This document shows, piece by piece, positions 23,901 through 37,202 of a stretch of DNA of 64,000 nucleotides. Below the pieces are notes generated by a model that ran no database searches, was not told where the DNA came from, and saw only the letters and a program-made list of their open reading frames with translations. The position numbers were made by a program, and so were the translations under genes. Source of the stretch: Tanytarsus gracilentus. Lineage: Eukaryota; Arthropoda; Insecta; Diptera; Chironomidae. Position 1 is the stretch's first letter, and each line of letters starts with the position of its first letter. Where the stretch lies: positions 7,119,501 through 7,183,500 of the forward strand of contig JAXRKN010000045.1 in NCBI GenBank assembly GCA_038502055.1. The letters run 5' to 3'.

Positions 23901-26232
23901 TGCTATAATTGCCGCCATTTATAGCACACGCATTTGGCTGCAAGCGCGATAAACTTAAACCCAAAATTACTTTAGAGAGATTTCTCACTCTCGACTATGA
24001 TTTATTCATGCACAAATCTCAACAATAAAATTCCCATAATAAAAATGTTATATACAATTGCAAAATGAATAGCGGGAGCAGTGAAACGAGAGAAAAATTT
24101 GCGTTTAGATTGAGGATCATTTATCATGAGGCAATTTTGCTTTGGCAGAAATTCTTCATCTCATGCAATGGTGAGATGGAAGAAGAGAAAGAAGAATGGC
24201 GGAGATTTTACGCCACATGATTTCTTACTTTGGTGCTATTTGTCACAACAACAGCGCATTCAGAAAAGAGAGAGAAAGAGGAAGGCATTTAGAGAGTTTT
24301 ATGTATTCTTATGACGCAAGCACCTTTAAATGAGATACAAAAGAGAAAGAAGGAGAAAAGTCAATTCGGGGAGGATTAGAAAGTTGAGAAGTGAATCAAT
24401 TCTGAACTAACTTAGATGCTGAAGGGGAGACAGGCACGAAGAATTTTGACAGTTTCGTGTCAAATTTAAAAATTATTTTTTTGTTTGAGATTTAAAATTT
24501 TAATTTTAATATAAAAAAATTTAACAGCGCAGCGTCTTCTAAATTTTTAAACTTTTTGAGGTTGGTTTTTCAAAAAAGCTTTCGTGTTCGACTCATCTCC
24601 AGTTTACATAATTTTTGATCAATTCAATCAACTTGAAAAGTTCTTAATTAATAATTTAATCTAAACTCAAAACTTCTTCAACCACCTGAAAATTTAATAC
24701 CAACATAAATTGATTCAAGATGAAAACAAAACATTACATGCTAATTTAAGCTCGAATAACAAGTTGATAATGAAGAGAGATTATTTACCTGCATCAACAT
24801 ATGCAAGCAATATGAAACGTGATGTCGAATGTATGAGTTATGGAAAATGAAATGCAAATCAAATGTCATAAATCCACTCACATGCACATACATGATGAAC
24901 TTCTCGCAATAATATCTTCTGAGTGGTTTGAGGTTGAACATATTGGCAATCATCTTCATCGAGCTTATATGAGATGACAAATCATAAATTCATAATTTCA
25001 TCGCAAAATGCAAAATAGAAGAAAAATCAAATTTATTGAAATTTGAAAATATTTATATGGAATAATGAATTAAAAGGTTTCGACTGAATTTAATCAATAA
25101 TCAATTATAATTCATAAAATGTGAATTAATTCAATGGAAATTCAATCATAATCTGAGGAGCTAAAAATCAAACATGGTTTAATTAATTGCGTGGAATTTA
25201 ATTTGAGAGAAAAATATAGGATTTAACTATCAGAATTTTTTACGTCAAAAATTTTAACGAAATTTACCAAAACTTTTTTTAAAAAAACTCTTAATAAAAA
25301 ATTCATAATTTTTTCAAGTCTAATTTCATGATTTTTTAAAATTTTAAAGTTTCATCATTTTCCAAAAATTTGTCAAAATTACTGAAAATTTAAAAATTTA
25401 AAAAGAAAAATCTTTAAAAATCTCGATTTTTTTCTTAACCATAAAATTCCCCCTCAGACAACTGTAATCAATCCACAACAAATTTGCGAATGTTATTGCC
25501 TTCAGAATTGTTTATGAGTCAAGTATGTCTTTCAATTTTCGCTAAACTCATCCATCTCACTCTCATTTTTCAACTGCCACATGTAGTGTCAATAAAATTT
25601 TATATTCAGATAACGTCTAATCTTGATCATCGTGAATAACAACTGATGCCGACTCTTTTTTTTCTTAGCGAGAATATTTATGAGCGTTAGCGACTTTTTC
25701 TTCAGTCTTCTTCATTGAAAGGCGGCAAAAAATAAAAAAATTCGTTTTTGGTAAATTTTTCCTCATTTTTATACAAATAAAAATTTATTGCGTGTGGAGA
25801 ATTTATGAAGATTTAAATTTATTTAAATTTGCGTCATCAAATTTTCTAATTTTCTAAAAATAAAAAAATCAATTTTCACCTGTTACAATTTTTCAACAAA
25901 AAAAAGTCAAAAAATATGAATTAAAATTTCTTCTCAAAGCTTTGCAAAAATAAAATGACAATTTTCGTCTCATTGTCACATTTATCTTTTTTTGAGGAAG
26001 AGGAAAAAATATAATATCGGTGTAGCATCTGTTTGGTAGCAAGAAATTCCTTTCTGACATATTTTTGTGCCTTCACATCTATTAAGGATTTATTTGCATG
26101 TGTTATATCTCATTTCATCATGTTTTCTCCTCCCTTACAACAAATACACTTTTTTCTGTACACATACGGGACAACCCAGAGCTTTACTTACTCTCTCATG
26201 CTTGTGCTGTTTCATGTAAACAGAAGTAAATA

Positions 26233-26349
26233 TTCAAGGGGTGGAAACTGAATTTTATATTTTTAAATTTTTATAATAAATTTTTAAAAACTTCAAAAAT
26301 ATTATATATTAATTACAAATTAAAATAAATTCAGCGTCTACTCCTTGAA
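26233..26349. mobile_element. Short AT-rich inverted-repeat element, family 1 (best copy, 117 bp)
   Basis: The left end TTCAAGGGGTGGAAACTGAA (continuing TTT) pairs with a right end whose reverse complement begins TTCAAGGAGTAGACGCTGAA. 19 of 23 positions match. The interior is A/T only. This copy best defines the family. Confidence 0.6.
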
Positions 26350-29300
26350 AATTCTTTTTTGGTTGTAACATAAACATAAAATTTAATAAATGAAAAGAAA
26401 AAGCTTCAAGATGCTTCACCACAACAAGCTTCTTTCATCTCCATAGAATAACGAACAACGTTCTTCCCTCAATGCATGATTTAAAAGCATGTAAACCGCC
26501 ATTTGACAATCATTGGCTCAAACTCACATGCATGTGAAAAATTAATTAAAAATCCTCAGAGAGAAGAAAAATTCCATTTTTGTGTGATTTAATCTGGATG
26601 ATGAGATTTGGTGCTTTTAATGTTTTACGATATGCTGGTGACATTGTGAGCATCCTACTCATGGGAATTTTTTGGGAAATTCTTCTTCGGGATGAAAATT
26701 CATTGTGTTTTGAGGTTGGGATGAAACATGAGGAAGAGTTTATTAAAAGAGAAGGTTATGAAGTAATTTTGGGTTTGGGATTTTGTGGCATTTTGAGTTA
26801 TGAGGATATGAAAGAAATTAGTTAAAAATTTAAAAGAGTTTTTTGTGATTTTTTTTAATTTCAAAAGATAGAATTTTTTTTATCAATTTTTAAACATTTT
26901 CAAAATCAATAATTTTTTTCTTATTTAACCTCAATTATTTGCCTAAACTCTTCCTCAGCAGCTATTAATATTTCAATATCCAGTGAAGACCGAACAGACG
27001 TATCGTATGCTAATGACAATGTCATGCGACTAAATATTCATGATTTATGAGAAAAATTTTCTTTGCATTATTTTTCATAAATTTTCAGTTCTTTTTTTTG
27101 TCAGGAAAACTTTTTGGAGGGCTTTAAAATTTTAATGATTTTTTCCGAGAACTTTTATGAGTTTCAAAATTTACTTTGCAATAAAAATGAAACCATTTAA
27201 AATTGTTTCAAACTTTTTAAAGATCAGGTAGAAAATTTTAAATTAGGTTACGCGATATTTTTCACCTCAATTTATAAATTCTTAATCCTCATTAAAGCAA
27301 AGCTCTTTACGATGAAAGCTTACAACCGAAAAATAGGTAAAAAGCGATTTCAGTATTCATTGTTTGTTTGAAATGATGTGTGCTTTGTGTGGTGAAAATA
27401 AAGCTCATTGTTGTTGTTTAAATTCGCTGAACAATTGCTTACTCTCGGCAGAATGAAATTTCCACTCGCTTTAAGCTCACTGGATGTGAAAAGAAAATGT
27501 GCCGAGATAAAAAGGATTTTTATTTATCAAATAATAAATCTGAGAGTGAAATCAAAGCACTGCAGTTAGTAATTTAACGAACAATTTAGCTTTTAAATCG
27601 TAAAATTTTCTAGCTCATAAAATTATTTTTGGATTTTTATGTGGAGAATTTTCTAAAATAAATTCTCTTTTGGTGGTTTTACTATGTCCGGTTGGATTAA
27701 GACTGGATTAAAGTTTAACTCGCATTTAAAGATACAAAAAGTTTTAGACAAGAGAAATTTTGGAATTTTTAAAACAAAACGTAATTTTCCAATTTACAAA
27801 TTATCCAAATTTTTTTCATCGCATGAATTTTTTTTATAAAATTCTTCTTTTAAATATCTAAAAATTTATTAAATTTTCATTCCTTGGTTTTTATCTATTT
27901 TTCTCTCTAAACTCGATGGTGAGTTTATTATAATTCATCCTCATGGATTTAAAATGTGCAAAATGTGAAAAGAAAATTTTCATCCCTCACTTGGGCCATA
28001 ACATGGAAATTTCTCATCTAAGTGGATTTTTCTAAGGGATAACAAAAATTTAAATTGAAAAAACCTCTTCATGGCAATAGTTTTAAGTGCTTCTCATTTT
28101 GGAATGAAAAAGTTTCTTCTCTTTTTGCATGCAGCATAAATTAAATCAAATACAAATTGTTATTTTAATGCTATGCTATTTGCTCCCTCATAGTCGATGT
28201 GAACATTTTTTAGTATCTTAATTTATTTCGTAGAGAAAAAATATTTGTTGTGTCAGTCATGACCACAGTGTGTGTTTGCAGAGCATAGAAAGGTTAAAAG
28301 CTTTTAAAAATTTAACTAGAATTTGTAATTAAAATATTTCATCAGAAGAAAATTTCTCATGTAATTAAAAAAGCTTTTGAAGTATTTATGAAAGTTCTAA
28401 CAAATTCTTAAAATTACTTGTTGTTTCAATAAATCAAAAACTGTTGCTTGAAAAATTCCAAGAAAAACATCTCAAGCAAAACTATTGTGCGGCAGTCCTT
28501 TCCATAAATCATTTTTGAATAAGAAATCAATTTCGAATCGGAAATTTTCAATCTCACTCGAGCATGCTCAAGAATAGAAAATATCATTCAATAAGTCAAT
28601 AGACGTGGCATATTTCAATTTTATTATTTCCTCGTCGTGTTCAATTGCTCAATAGAGAAATAAAAGTTGACAGTTTTAATTGAAAAATTGATTTTAGCCG
28701 ATTGAACGTTTTATTGTTAAATTTTAATAAATTAATTTTTTTAAATTATTTCAAAAAAAAATACAAAGGAATTTTTTGTCCTTTCTCCCACTTTCCATTG
28801 TGGTTAGTTTTTACAATTTCCATTTTGCCTTTAAGCCATTAATCAATAAATTCCAATAACAGCCTCGCCACAGAGGCAAAAGCTCACATTTCTAACCATC
28901 CACCACTCGCAACTATGGTCTAAAGATTGATGATAGTATTGACGTTTTACTCATTTAACTCATTTTCAACATTGTTGGTTTCAGCGAACTCATTTTTTGC
29001 ATATAAAAAAGGGAAAAAAAGCTTTTTTGTTTAACGAAGCTGGCAAGAGAGAAATAATTGATTGTGCCACAAAAAGAAGGTCCGTGCATCCGAAAACTTA
29101 AAGAGAGAAAATCTTGAAAATTTCAAGGAATGGAAAATTTTAAAATTTTGAAATTTTAAAAACCGTTACAAAATTTGATTTTTTAGATATTTTTATTTTC
29201 TAAAAAAACTTTAAGTATTCATCGAATATAAATTTTTCTAATTAAAGATCGATCTCAAATTAAATTTTTAAACTTTAAATTTCGCCAAGCATGAAAAAAT

Positions 29301-32300
29301 TTCATAAAAAGCTTTTAAAAGGCTACGAATTTGTAATCAAACAGCTATGAGGGTGGATTTCAGTTGCATCATAAAAAGGGACACACTGAACTGGAAGAAG
29401 AAAACATCAGATGATTTTCATAAAAAGAATCACGAAATGCTTTCTTTAGACCCTGTGGGAAATTGCCAGCGAGTAAAGAGAAAAAGCGATAAAGGAAACA
29501 ACAAAAATCTCCTGTCCCGAAGGGGGTAAAGTGAGATCGAGATAAAAGGAAAAAAATATTTTCAAAGCGGGTATCAGAAATCACTTTTAATAAAATAAGG
29601 AAGGGATAAAGAGTGGCGAGATTACTTTGAGAGTCAAAAATATTTTTGTTATTAAAAAAATTGAACTGAAATTTATAGAATGAATTTTTGAATACAAAAA
29701 AGTCAAAAATAAATTTTAATAAAAAATTCTAAAAGCCGTTAAAAAAATATATTGTGACCATAAATAATTAAAAATTTGAGAAGTTAAAACTTTTCATCTC
29801 TGACTTCACTAAATAAGATGAAAATTTCTTCAGCTCGTAAATCCAACTACACAAAATCCAATTTCAATTCTATGGAAACATACACAAGAGGCTTAATGCA
29901 GTACTCGAAAGTATTTTTGTATACTTGACTGCCGATATGAGCTCGACCATTACCAAAATTGTGTCTGATTGTGTGCACACATGAGATGATTGCAAAACCC
30001 AGAAAATCGAGTTCAATTACGAAAGAAAGGCAAATTCAGAGATTTAAAATGCTTTTAACAGACATCTTAATCTGGCTAAAGTTGGACAGAGATAAGATTT
30101 TAAATATTATACTCTAAAATTTCTGTTTTTGAATTTAAATCTCAACTTTAACATATTTTATGAATTAAAAACATTTTGTGTCCATACATGATAAAAATAA
30201 ACACAAATTCGGATTTGAGTCTGATTATTCTCACTTTTTACGAATAAATTGACATTTTGCACCTTTCTCAATTTGTCGTCGAGCATACAAAATCTTGACA
30301 AATGTCCAAATCTTGTATTTCCACCCTAAAATCTTCTCTTCAAACAGTAAATTTCTGATATAAATCGACATAATTGGCTCGGACGCAAAAGCTTATTCAA
30401 GCAGCCGAACGAAAATTTCTCACCTGGTCAACATCAATTTACGCCCGTGATTCAACAAGTTTTTCAGTCACGCCACAGATTAAGGCGGAAATTCTGTTAA
30501 TTTCACATGTTTTCGGAAGTCAATTTTCCCTCAAAGTTTTGCTATGGACATTAATGAATTTTTTACTGTTTACTGGCTCACTAAACTGCCTCATTTTCTT
30601 TCATGTTATGAGGCGTGTTTGAGACAAGCAATGTTAAGTCACGCAAAGGCATTTTGTGGGTTTTATTGTGTGTTTCTTTGAAGGTTTCTCGATGTTGAAA
30701 TTTATTTATTTTAGGGGTTTGAATAAAATTAGGGTGAATGCTCTTGATTTCTGAATGTTTCTAATAGATTCAAAAATACTTGAAGAATTTCAGTAGAAAT
30801 TAAATTTTTTGTGGCAGAGTCAAAATAATTGAATAACTAATTTAGATCACTTGAAAAATGAACATTCAAGAAACTTTTTATCCACTTTTTTAGAGCCTTC
30901 AAGGAAGTGAAATATTTTTCTCGGAAAATGTTTTTTCGTAAATCCGCTTCTTACTTCTAGGAAAAGAATATTTTTTCCCACAACAAAATCCTTCCTGATC
31001 CTTTTATCTCCTTCGCAAACACTTTTATCCTTACTCTTATCATCAAAAAAAATTTGTTTAAATTTTCATCTTCCTGTCCATCCTGTTCTGTTTCAACCTA
31101 TAAAAAATTCATTCGCATCTCATTTGCTCTTAAAAAGGGTCCTCTCTAATTCATAATCGATGTGATATTGTAAGGACTTAGAGTGAAAGAGCCATTTTTC
31201 ATTTCCTTATCAAACTCTTATCTCATCGATGCCGAGAGGGAAAATGCAAAAAGGAAAACTTTCACTGCTCATATTTTTTGTCCCCTTTTTATCATAAATA
31301 TTTTTCCGATAACTTCGAGGGATAAAATGATGGAAGAGGAAAATTAAAATATTCGTCTTCGATAAGAGATTTTTGGGCGAAGTTGCTGACCATTTTTTAT
31401 CTTGGTTGTAAACAAATGAGAAAAGTTTCAAGGATTTTTCACTAAATTTTCAATATTTTTGCTGCTTAAATTCTTGAATTTTCATCACATAATTGCTATT
31501 GATTTTCCATTCAACCTTTTTTTATTTTCTCGCTTGATTAGCCAAGTGATCAAAGTCAGTCTCGAGATAGACTATCAGCATGTCATTATGGCTGTTTTCT
31601 ATCATTCAATCTGTCGTCTGTCTTCTTCACATATTTTTCTTGTGCCTTCCGAAGCATTTTCTCACTTTCGACAGATTATTCTCGTGAGAGAAAGGAAGAA
31701 TGAGTGAAAGCATATTTGAGGAAATTAATGAAGGGGAAGTTGCTCTGGTGACTTTTTCATTCTTAAACTTTTAAGATATTATAAATGATTTATTTTTAAT
31801 TAAATTAAAAATAACCTCAGTTTCACACCCTTCGAAAATGCCAATAAAGTCTCTGAGCTCTGTTATGCTGTTGGCTCACTAACCCCATACACACATCCAT
31901 ACAAACACACTGTGTGATATCATTCACTCAATGGTACTCGTAATAAACTTTTATGTACATTCCATGCCATGGACAATATAACCAGAGGAGAGCACAGAGT
32001 GCTGTTGACGATAAGCATGAGCAACATAAAAACTGATCTTTTTGTTAATTTTTTTCCTCCCGTTTTCTGCTGCCATCATCAACAAAACAATTTTAATATT
32101 GCGAGAAACATTTTTGTGCTGAGCTCATTGCTTGATTTCTAATACTACGAAAATCGATTTTTTCTCTTCTTAATCCTAAAGGCGGTGGTAGTAAAATGAG
32201 CTAAAAGTAGGACATTCTTCTTTTTGGTATTTGAGATGTCAGCCTTAATTATAGCTCCGCTATATATTAATTTTGGATTTCTCCAAAACCAGTTTTTGGC

Positions 32301-32435
32301 CCCTAGTGCCAAGACATTACATTGTGCAATGTCAAAACACATACTCAAATGATAGGCCTAGCCAAACCCTACAAACTGGCGAAAACAGATTTGAAATCGG
32401 TTGCTCCTACGAGGAGTTAGAGCCATTTAAGTCAT

Positions 32436-32480
32436 CTTACTTTCTTACTTTCTTACTTTCTTACTTTCTCACTTTCTTAC
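32436..32480 (+). repeat. 8-bp microsatellite (TTACTTTC)n
   Basis: Five to six copies, one with an A-to-C-like change (CTCACTTTC). It sits between the 5' subterminal repeat and the satellite of element 1. Confidence 0.8.
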
Positions 32481-32631
32481 GATCTTAGTGAACGCCATAT
32501 CTCAAGAACGGCTGGTCGGATTTGACTCGGGTTTGTGGCTAAAGATCGGGTTGTGGCTCTAGTTGTGCAAGAAGTATTTAGTTTTGAAGTACGACCCTTC
32601 AAGGACCGTCCCTGAGTAGAAAAATGCCCTT

Positions 32632-33497
32632 TTTCATACAAATTTTCTCTTATATGGCTTCATGGGTATCGTTGAACTCGTTATTGCATTAGGAATCGAT
32701 TGACATTGACGATTTTTGAGGAATGTCCATCATGGCCGACCAGGAGTGCCACTAATGTCCATTTTTCAGTACTATGGCTTTATGTATGTCGTTGAACTCG
32801 TAATTGGACCAGGAATCGATTGATATAGATGATTTTTGATGAATGTCCATCATGGTCGGCCAGGAGTGCCACTAATGTCCATTTTTCAGAACTATGGCTT
32901 CATGGGTATCGTTGAACTCGTAATTTGACCAGGAATCGATTGGCATTGATGATTTTTGAGGAGTGTCCATCATGGCCGGCCTGGAGTGCCACTAATGTCC
33001 ATTTTTTCAGAACTATGACTTCATGTATGTCGTTCAACTCGTCATTGCATCAGAAATCGATTGACATCAACGATTTTTGAAGAATGTCCATCATGGCCGA
33101 CCAGGAGTGCCACTAATGTCCATTTTTCAGAACTATGGCTTCATGTATGTCGTTGAACTCGTCATTGCATCAGGAATCGATTGACATTGACGATTTTTGA
33201 AGAATGTCCATAATGGCCGGCCAGGAGTACCACTAATGTTCATTTTTCAGAACTATGGTTTCATGTATGTTGTTGAACTCGTCATTGCATCAGGAATCGA
33301 TTGACATTGATGATTTTTGAGACATGTCCATCATGGTCGGCCAGGATTGCCACTAATGCCCATTTTTCAGAACTATGGTTTCATGTATGTTGTTGAACTC
33401 GTCATTGCATCAGGAATTGATTGACACTGACGATTATTGAGGAATGTCCATCATGGTCGGCCAGGAGTGCCACTAATGTCCATTTTTCAGAACTATG
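32632..33497 (+). repeat. Tandem satellite, 120-bp unit, about seven copies
   Basis: Units recur at exactly 120 bp (121 once), each containing AACTATGGCTTCATG, GTTGAACTCGT, AGGAATCGATTGACATTGA, GAATGTCCATCATGGCCGG and GTGCCACTAATGTCC. The GC content is far above the surroundings. It is the same satellite as at 48966-49505, but on the opposite strand. Confidence 0.9.
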
Positions 33498-33555
33498 GGG
33501 TACTAATCTAAGACAGCGGAGCTATTGGAAATGGCAACGCCGTTTGCAGACCCAT

Positions 33556-36500
33556 CTTGTTTTTTTAGGGATATAACTGAGGATTACTAGAATGATTGAA
33601 GATCTTTTAGGGATGAGGAAATAAAATATGAAAATCAAGAATTAAGGGAGATTTTTGGTGTCAAAAAGAATCTAAATGATTTCCTGGTTTATAATTATTT
33701 TTGTATTAAAATGTAACCCAAAAACTTTTAACCAGAGGTATCTAACCTCGATTCACTAACACAAAAACAATTTTAAAAAAATTGATCATGAATTTTTTAA
33801 TTTTCAATATCCAGATTTTATAGCTTTACTATATTTTAGTAATCAAATGTTGTAGAAATGAACCCTCAATGAAACATTCAGTAATTGCAAATAAAACTAA
33901 ATGAGAACCGTTCTCACCTTACTCGACTCTCAATAGCCTTTGTAGGAAAATTGAATCGCATCCGATGTTATAATAGACACATTCAGAAAATAGCCGAGAG
34001 AGGAAAGGCAATATCGCTTTTCGATGTAGTAAAACGACTCAGAAACTTTCTCCCACTAAAAGTTGATAACATTACACTCTATTAGTTCCTCAAATGTTTC
34101 ATGAACAAGGAAGAAAGTGAATGAGATGAGGAAAATTATTCTAACGATGATGTTCAATAATGAAGCTCGACATGGCCACATTTTGATTAAATTGAGTGTG
34201 CTGGATAAAGTGAAAAAATATTGAATTTTTAAAGGCGTAGAAAAATAAAAATATTTGAATTTTTAACTTTTAAAATAAATAAAAATTGCAGCATCAGTTT
34301 TGCACCCCTTGATAAAATAGCTAGACCATGTAAATTCATGTCTCGTATATCCAAAAAAATATTTATATCCTATCTCATCTCTATGAACATAAAAGTGGAG
34401 GTAGGGCGGATATTGACATCATGCAAACAGTCATTTCATGTCAACTTGTTGAGTTCAACACTATAATGATCGACACATGTGAGTGCATGATGATAGAGAC
34501 TAAAATTACTTCCAATTCCCATGATATTGATTTAATGGCCAAAGGAAAGTTTTTATTAGAAGGTGATGACTCGACATGCATACAAAATTTTGTGTAATTT
34601 GCATTTTTTTATCTTCCTAGAAAAAGAAAGAGGGAAAAAGTTTTTGCAATCAGGATTTGATTGAAGGGAAATCTTTTTTGATGTGAAATTCATGCTCAGA
34701 GAAAAATGGGATGGTTTTGAGGGCTTGTTACATTGATTTACTTGACTCGAATTAAATTATGTAGTTTTACACACCTTGAATGTAAACAAACAGAAATTTT
34801 TAAATTAATTTCAACTTTTTTAATTCATTTTACCTCATTTTCGGTCATTTTTCGATAACTCTTTAATAAAAAAGTTTTTCCGATTCATTTACCATCTTTC
34901 AGCAATCCTCAATGTGCTTGGAATTTGTAATTTTTTTCCTTCTTTGATTCCTTTTTGTTTCGAATATTTCTGATTTATTGAGAGCCAGTGAGAGTTGTTT
35001 ATTTGGTATTTCGTTTTGTTGCTTTGAGTGCATGAAAATACATGAGATTGATAAAAAAGAGGGAAATATCATCGCATGATGATTGTATTTCACAACAAAG
35101 GAGAATTTTATATCAATATTTGACTATCTTTGGGGTATTTTTTGTCTCTTTGTATGTTGAACAAAAACATGCATTGGGAGCGGTAAAAAACTTTATTATT
35201 CATTCTTCGGACGTTTGATGGAAATTAATTACGTACAAAAAGTTTTTCTATTTTTATTCCAAACTTTTATATTTTAAGTCAGTTGAAAATTACTGAAGAA
35301 ATGTCACCTTATTAAATTCTAAATTAAACAAATAAAAAATTCAAAAACCATCACTTTTTATTGTGTTTGCAAAAAAAATAGAAAGTGTTGAAAAAATTCA
35401 TGAAAATCGATATGTTTTCATTTCTTATACAAGATCTCTACAAAAGCTGTACAAATGTGTGACATGTGAAGGAAATTGAAGCTCTGTTGAGAGAGAAACT
35501 TTTTTTCTCAAGAACAAATTTTATTATTGAGTTTTCCTTGGACATTGAAAATTTTCTAGTGCAGTTCGTAAACAGAAATTTTTTCTTATCTCTGTTCGAT
35601 GGTCGACTTCTGTTTAATCTTTTAATAAATCAAATGACATTTGAAATTCTAATGACAAACTCGTGTCCTGGATGTAAACAGAAAAAGGTTAGCGAAATCC
35701 CAGTATAAAAATTGAAATTTTCCCGGAATTATTGGGAGAAAGTCAAACTTAATAATTTTGACTTTCATCATTTTCTTGCTGGGCTTAGACAAACTTTTTC
35801 TCCTTCCCTCCATTTAGGGCGTTGTTTTTCCTGTTTATTGCTTGTGATTTATGTCGATATAAATTATTGATTTAATTCATCCTCAAGTCATCAAAGTGAA
35901 TTAATTACAGGAAAAGCCCTTAACGTTGATAAAAACTGAGTGCAGATGAGTTATTTGTGTACTTCAAGAGGACATTTTATGATATTTACATTCTCAATGA
36001 AGCGATACAAGTTAAACGAGAGAGAAAAGTTATTTTAATGGTAACTAAATATAGTTCGGTCAATATTATGTAAAAAATAAAAAAATAAACCCTTGCTGCA
36101 CATACTTTTTAAATAAAATTCAATTGTGAGTTAATTTTAAAATTGTTATTGTTGCGTAACTAAAATTTAAATTCACATGTCTTTCATCTTAATTAAACTC
36201 CTCACATTGCAAAAATAGAACGACAAGGAAGATTTAATTAAATTATTTTTATCGCTCACACTCAATCTCTCTTCTTTACTTTTTCCTCAAACGTGCTCGA
36301 ACGCAAGAGAAAAATTTCTTTCAACTTTAATTACTTTAATGCGTGAGAAATGTCTTTTCCACCATAAATGCTGATGAAAATAAATCAAAACTTATCGCTT
36401 TAATGGACAAAGACCATAAGAATAGAAATGATGTCTTGAAGGAAGTGAAAATTGAAATTTTAGTCTTCTACTAAAGCTGAAAGAATTTCAAATGGACTGA

Positions 36501-37062
36501 CGCTCTATTTTCATTTTCTTTTCTTCAATGGCACTTGTGTCGCCTCTTTTTTCTCTCTTTCACAGAGCATTCAGTTCATGGTCTGGAGAAAATAAGGTAT
36601 ATTAAATTACTCTTCATCTAACTCACTTAATGGAGTGAGTGCGTTCGAGTTTTTCTCACTCAGCGAACCATTTGATTATTGAATAATTTTTCCTCTCTCT
36701 TCACATTCTTTTTCTATCATCGCACTTATTTTTCTATTTTCTAAAAAGCTCCTTCGAGCGTACCTTTTAAGATGTTTTTCCTTTTCTTCACCTTTTTTCT
36801 CTTTACTTACTTGAAATTTTTCGACAAAAGGAAGAAAGAAAAATTTATTCGGTTGAATGGTGACACAACATGAGGTGAAACTTGTGAAAAATTCCGAGAG
36901 AATTTTTTATTTCCTTTTTTCTGACCAGTGTTCCTCTTGAAATGCCATTTGTGGATGAAACAGAGCGGAAAAGTAATTTTTTGAAGCGGAAAATTTTAAA
37001 AGTAAAATAATTTGGGATTTTTTGAGGGTCACGAGTTTGATTGAATATTTTTTTCTGTAATA
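33556..37062 (+). other. Receptor intron sequence without recognised genes
   Basis: AT-rich, with no ORF of interest. A partial family 1 element lies at about 34229-34312 (right end, reverse-complemented, TCAAGGGGTGCAAAACTGA; the left end is weak). Confidence 0.45.
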
Positions 37063-37202
37063 TTAAATTTGTGCTACTAGGGTTTGATTAAAAATGATAA
37101 TTTTTTTTATGTACAAATATTGTTTTTAAAAAAGTTTTTAATTAAAATCAAAATTATTTTTAAAATTAAAAAATATTGCAACCCTAGTGGCACAAAATTT
37201 AA
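37063..37202. mobile_element. Short AT-rich inverted-repeat element, family 2 (140 bp)
   Basis: Left TTAAATTTGTGCTACTAG then GGTT; the right end, reverse-complemented, is TTAAATTTTGTGCCACTAG then GGTT. These are ~22-bp inverted ends with one substitution and one indel. The A/T interior has no coding capacity. The end motif TTGTGCCACTAGGGTT also occurs singly near 37855, 38500 and 45393, so it is a dispersed family distinct from family 1. Confidence 0.55.

Larger units (their letters stand above)
23685..32249 (+). other. Receptor intron sequence without recognised genes
   Basis: This is AT-rich DNA with family 1 elements at 23796 and 26233. ORFs up to 82 aa (for example 26580-26825 and 30374-30622) show no known motif, no signal peptide and no splice context, and are treated as chance. 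Confidence 0.5.
32250..33555 (+). mobile_element. Helentron-like non-autonomous element carrying a 120-bp satellite (element 1)
   Basis: Parts in order: a 5' subterminal repeat ATAGCTCCGCT (32251-32261) within the palindrome TATAGCTCCGCTATA; an 8-bp microsatellite (TTACTTTC)n at 32436-32480; about seven 120-bp tandem units; a 3' subterminal repeat AGCGGAGCTAT (33515-33525), the exact complement of the 5' one; and a hairpin AAATGGC-AAC-GCCGTTT at 33529-33545. This matches the layout of Helentron-associated (HINE/DINE-like) elements: subterminal inverted repeats, microsatellite, central tandem repeats, 3' stem-loop. No coding capacity remains. The right boundary is approximate because no target duplication is visible. 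Confidence 0.65.

Noticed and set aside
26580..26825. 81-codon ORF with balanced composition
   Set aside because: No signal peptide, motif or splice context; it is within length expectation for this much sequence.
32632..33497. Regularly spaced repeats that could be taken for a CRISPR array
   Set aside because: The whole 120-bp unit is repeated without unique spacers, and the context is an insect intron.
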